Source: Leishmania mexicana MHOM/GT/2001/U1103
Lineage: Eukaryota > Euglenozoa > Kinetoplastea > Trypanosomatida > Trypanosomatidae
Direction: 5' to 3'
Length of the DNA stretch: 64,000 nt
Assembly: GCF_000234665.1 (NCBI RefSeq)
Contig: NC_018327.1
Location: 467,998-531,997 of the forward strand
The translations under genes and the position numbers were made by a program. Shown one piece after another: positions 62,571 to 64,000 of the stretch (position 1 is its first letter; each line of letters opens with the position of its first letter). The notes beneath the pieces were generated by a model, which had not been told where the DNA came from, did not search any database, and saw only the letters and a list, made by a program, of their open reading frames with translations.

Positions 62571-63971
62571 CTACTCGTGAGACGTATGTCTTTCCAGACG
62601 AGCCTTTTGTACAAATCTCAGATAGTTATGAGCTGCGGTCACTTCACGCTCAGGATGGTACTCCTCAGTTACCGTGGCCAGCACCTGCTTCACCACAGTG
62701 GGATTGGAGATGAGCTTCGACAAGTATTGCACTTCGCCTAGAATGCGTTGCTTTTCTGCTGAAGCATCGCGCACCGCACTCTCAAGGTTTTTTATCGACA
62801 ACCGCAGAGACGTGAGTTTCTCTTGTTGCTTTCTTTCTTGGGAAAGCAAAGAATGATACGCTTGCTCAGCTGCTACGATACGCTCCGCCTCCGAATCTTC
62901 TTTTTCTGCCCACTCCACAAGCAGTGCACACAGCTGCTTGTAGTTACCGACATCTCTGTCAAGAAGTCCCTCCTCCGATGCGCATTCTTGTGCCTTTCGA
63001 TACAGTTCCTGAAGAGCTTTTACTTTTGCATTCATCAGACTGTTAGCATCATCCGCAGCTTCTCTAGACCGCTGTGAAAATCCCTCCATAGAGCAGTGGC
63101 ACGCTGCTGTTTGAGAGCTTAGCCTTTCCACTTTTTCTATCAGACTTGAAGCGCTTTCATCAACGGCAGCCTTTTTCTTCCTAAGACGGTCGCTGGATTG
63201 CTGCAGTTCGTGAAGTCCTTGGCTTAAGCTCTTAACAAGAGGCTCGTCTTTTTCATCCGCAAGCAGCACAGTGGCTTCATCCGAAAACCCCAGAGGTGTC
63301 ATGCTTTCCGCTGTGGCACGCACTGCCTCTGTTTCCGCAGTTAGGTCTCTCCGGCGCCTCCGAATCGCAAGAAGCATTTTTTCTGTATCAGCGACAGTAT
63401 TCCTCAACGCTGATTCACGAGCGTAGGATCTCTCTTCATCGGCACTGACGCGCTGAAGTTCGCACGGAGGACTATCAAAACCCCTTTTAATTAACGAGCC
63501 TAGCACTAAATTGTGCAAGCACACGACCGTGTGCCACAGACGGAACAAGTGCAGCAATTCAGCATCGCATTGATTTTCCTGCACCTCAGGACAGTAATCG
63601 CCACTGGTGGACTCCTCCGCGTTTTCGTTGGCTGCAAAAATCCCGGAGAGCACCTTGCATACAGTCCGCAGGTCACCCTCCACAGAAGTAAAGCAGTGCC
63701 TTTTTGCTTCTACAAACCGCTGGTAGCGCTGCAGACACTCTGCTTCCACCTGCTCCTCTTCACCGGCACTTTTGAGAGCTTGCACTACTTCATCGTTGGT
63801 TGGAGGATGCGATGAGAAAATGCCAGCTAGGCACTTAGCGCTCCCCACTGACGAAATCAGCTCCTGCTCTTGGCTACTCCTCTTTGCAGAGTCTTCTTGT
63901 ATTTTAGACAAAGTAATTTGAATGCTCTCGTAAACAGAGGCTAGTTCATTTTTCACAGGAGTAGTAGACAT
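62571..63971 (-). CDS. Coiled-coil protein, 466 aa, function unknown
   Basis: The ATG at 63971 gives MSTTPVKNELASVYESIQITLSKI. The protein is largely alpha-helical. It has heptad-like stretches at about 10-40, 180-230, 245-300 (LQQSSDRLRKKKAAVDESAS) and 310-430 (LTSLRLSIKNLESAVRDASAEK), and a more globular Cys/His/Leu-rich patch at about 135-165 (LLHLFRLWHTVVCLHNLVLGSL). There is no membrane segment or signal peptide. Like its downstream neighbour it has lower GC content than the rest of the window. The two adjacent coiled-coil genes could act together, but only their proximity and texture suggest this. Confidence 0.85.
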   Translation of the reverse strand: MSTTPVKNELASVYESIQITLSKIQEDSAKRSSQEQELISSVGSAKCLAGIFSSHPPTNDEVVQALKSAGEEEQVEAECLQRYQRFVEAKRHCFTSVEGDLRTVCKVLSGIFAANENAEESTSGDYCPEVQENQCDAELLHLFRLWHTVVCLHNLVLGSLIKRGFDSPPCELQRVSADEERSYARESALRNTVADTEKMLLAIRRRRRDLTAETEAVRATAESMTPLGFSDEATVLLADEKDEPLVKSLSQGLHELQQSSDRLRKKKAAVDESASSLIEKVERLSSQTAACHCSMEGFSQRSREAADDANSLMNAKVKALQELYRKAQECASEEGLLDRDVGNYKQLCALLVEWAEKEDSEAERIVAAEQAYHSLLSQERKQQEKLTSLRLSIKNLESAVRDASAEKQRILGEVQYLSKLISNPTVVKQVLATVTEEYHPEREVTAAHNYLRFVQKARLERHTSHE

Positions 63972-64000
63972 ACTATTACAGGGCTCTGCGCGCCACCCGA

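Noticed and set aside
1..64000. CRISPR array, bacterial promoters, ribosome-binding sites or operons
   Set aside because: The gene content, spacers and HASP/SHERP locus are those of a kinetoplastid. The tandem repeats seen are coding repeats, microsatellites or gene duplications.
1..64000. tRNA, rRNA or snRNA genes
   Set aside because: I saw no recognisable clover-leaf A/B-box pairs or conserved rRNA stretches, but a manual read could miss a single tRNA; a covariance-model scan would settle it.

Overview
The window looks like a stretch of a Leishmania chromosome, from the subgenus Leishmania. It carries the HASP/SHERP (cDNA16) stage-regulated surface-antigen locus that is diagnostic for the genus. 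Every convincing gene lies on the minus strand, as in a trypanosomatid polycistronic unit. No gene shows an intron. The spacers are long and strand-asymmetric (purine-rich on +), full of CA/GT/TA microsatellites, and contain SIDER-type degenerate retroposon repeats. The species cannot be fixed from the sequence. The HASP gene order and the HASPB repeat differ from what I recall for L. major and L. donovani.

Layout, left to right (transcription runs right to left). 1-6.16 kb has no convincing gene but holds one SIDER-like repeat. 6.2-6.5 kb carries a small predicted dual-acylated protein with decapeptide repeats. 8.97-17.75 kb is a tandem array of about 2.3 units holding three HASP genes (69, 205 and 88 aa) and two identical SHERP genes. 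18.9-35.7 kb is a housekeeping block: a CFAP97-like protein, an unknown protein, a 5-formyltetrahydrofolate cyclo-ligase, a Fhit-type HIT hydrolase, a HAD phosphatase of the Swiss-Army-Knife RNA-repair type, a BMT2-like methyltransferase and an LRR protein. 39.6-49.1 kb holds three tandem Stealth-family hexose-1-phosphotransferase paralogues (relatives of GNPTAB), linked by near-identical duplicated blocks. 50.9-57.9 kb has an EB1-like microtubule plus-end protein and a 1342-residue coiled-coil protein. 58.7-64 kb is more AT-rich, with a possible decayed LRR fragment and two coiled-coil proteins of unknown role.

How the parts may work together. HASPs and SHERP are known to act in metacyclogenesis and at the parasite surface. 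The Stealth cluster is a plausible source of sugar-1-phosphate transfer for secretory-pathway phosphoglycans, which is inference. The most notable structural points are the mosaic Stealth cluster, whose third copy has lost its membrane anchor and any upstream ATG; a duplication edge that lies inside a SIDER-like element; the HASP-SHERP unit array with 304-bp direct repeats flanking each SHERP; and the HASP-like acylated protein downstream of the array.

Several starts were moved to the first in-frame ATG, because the longest open frames begin at TTG or GTG.
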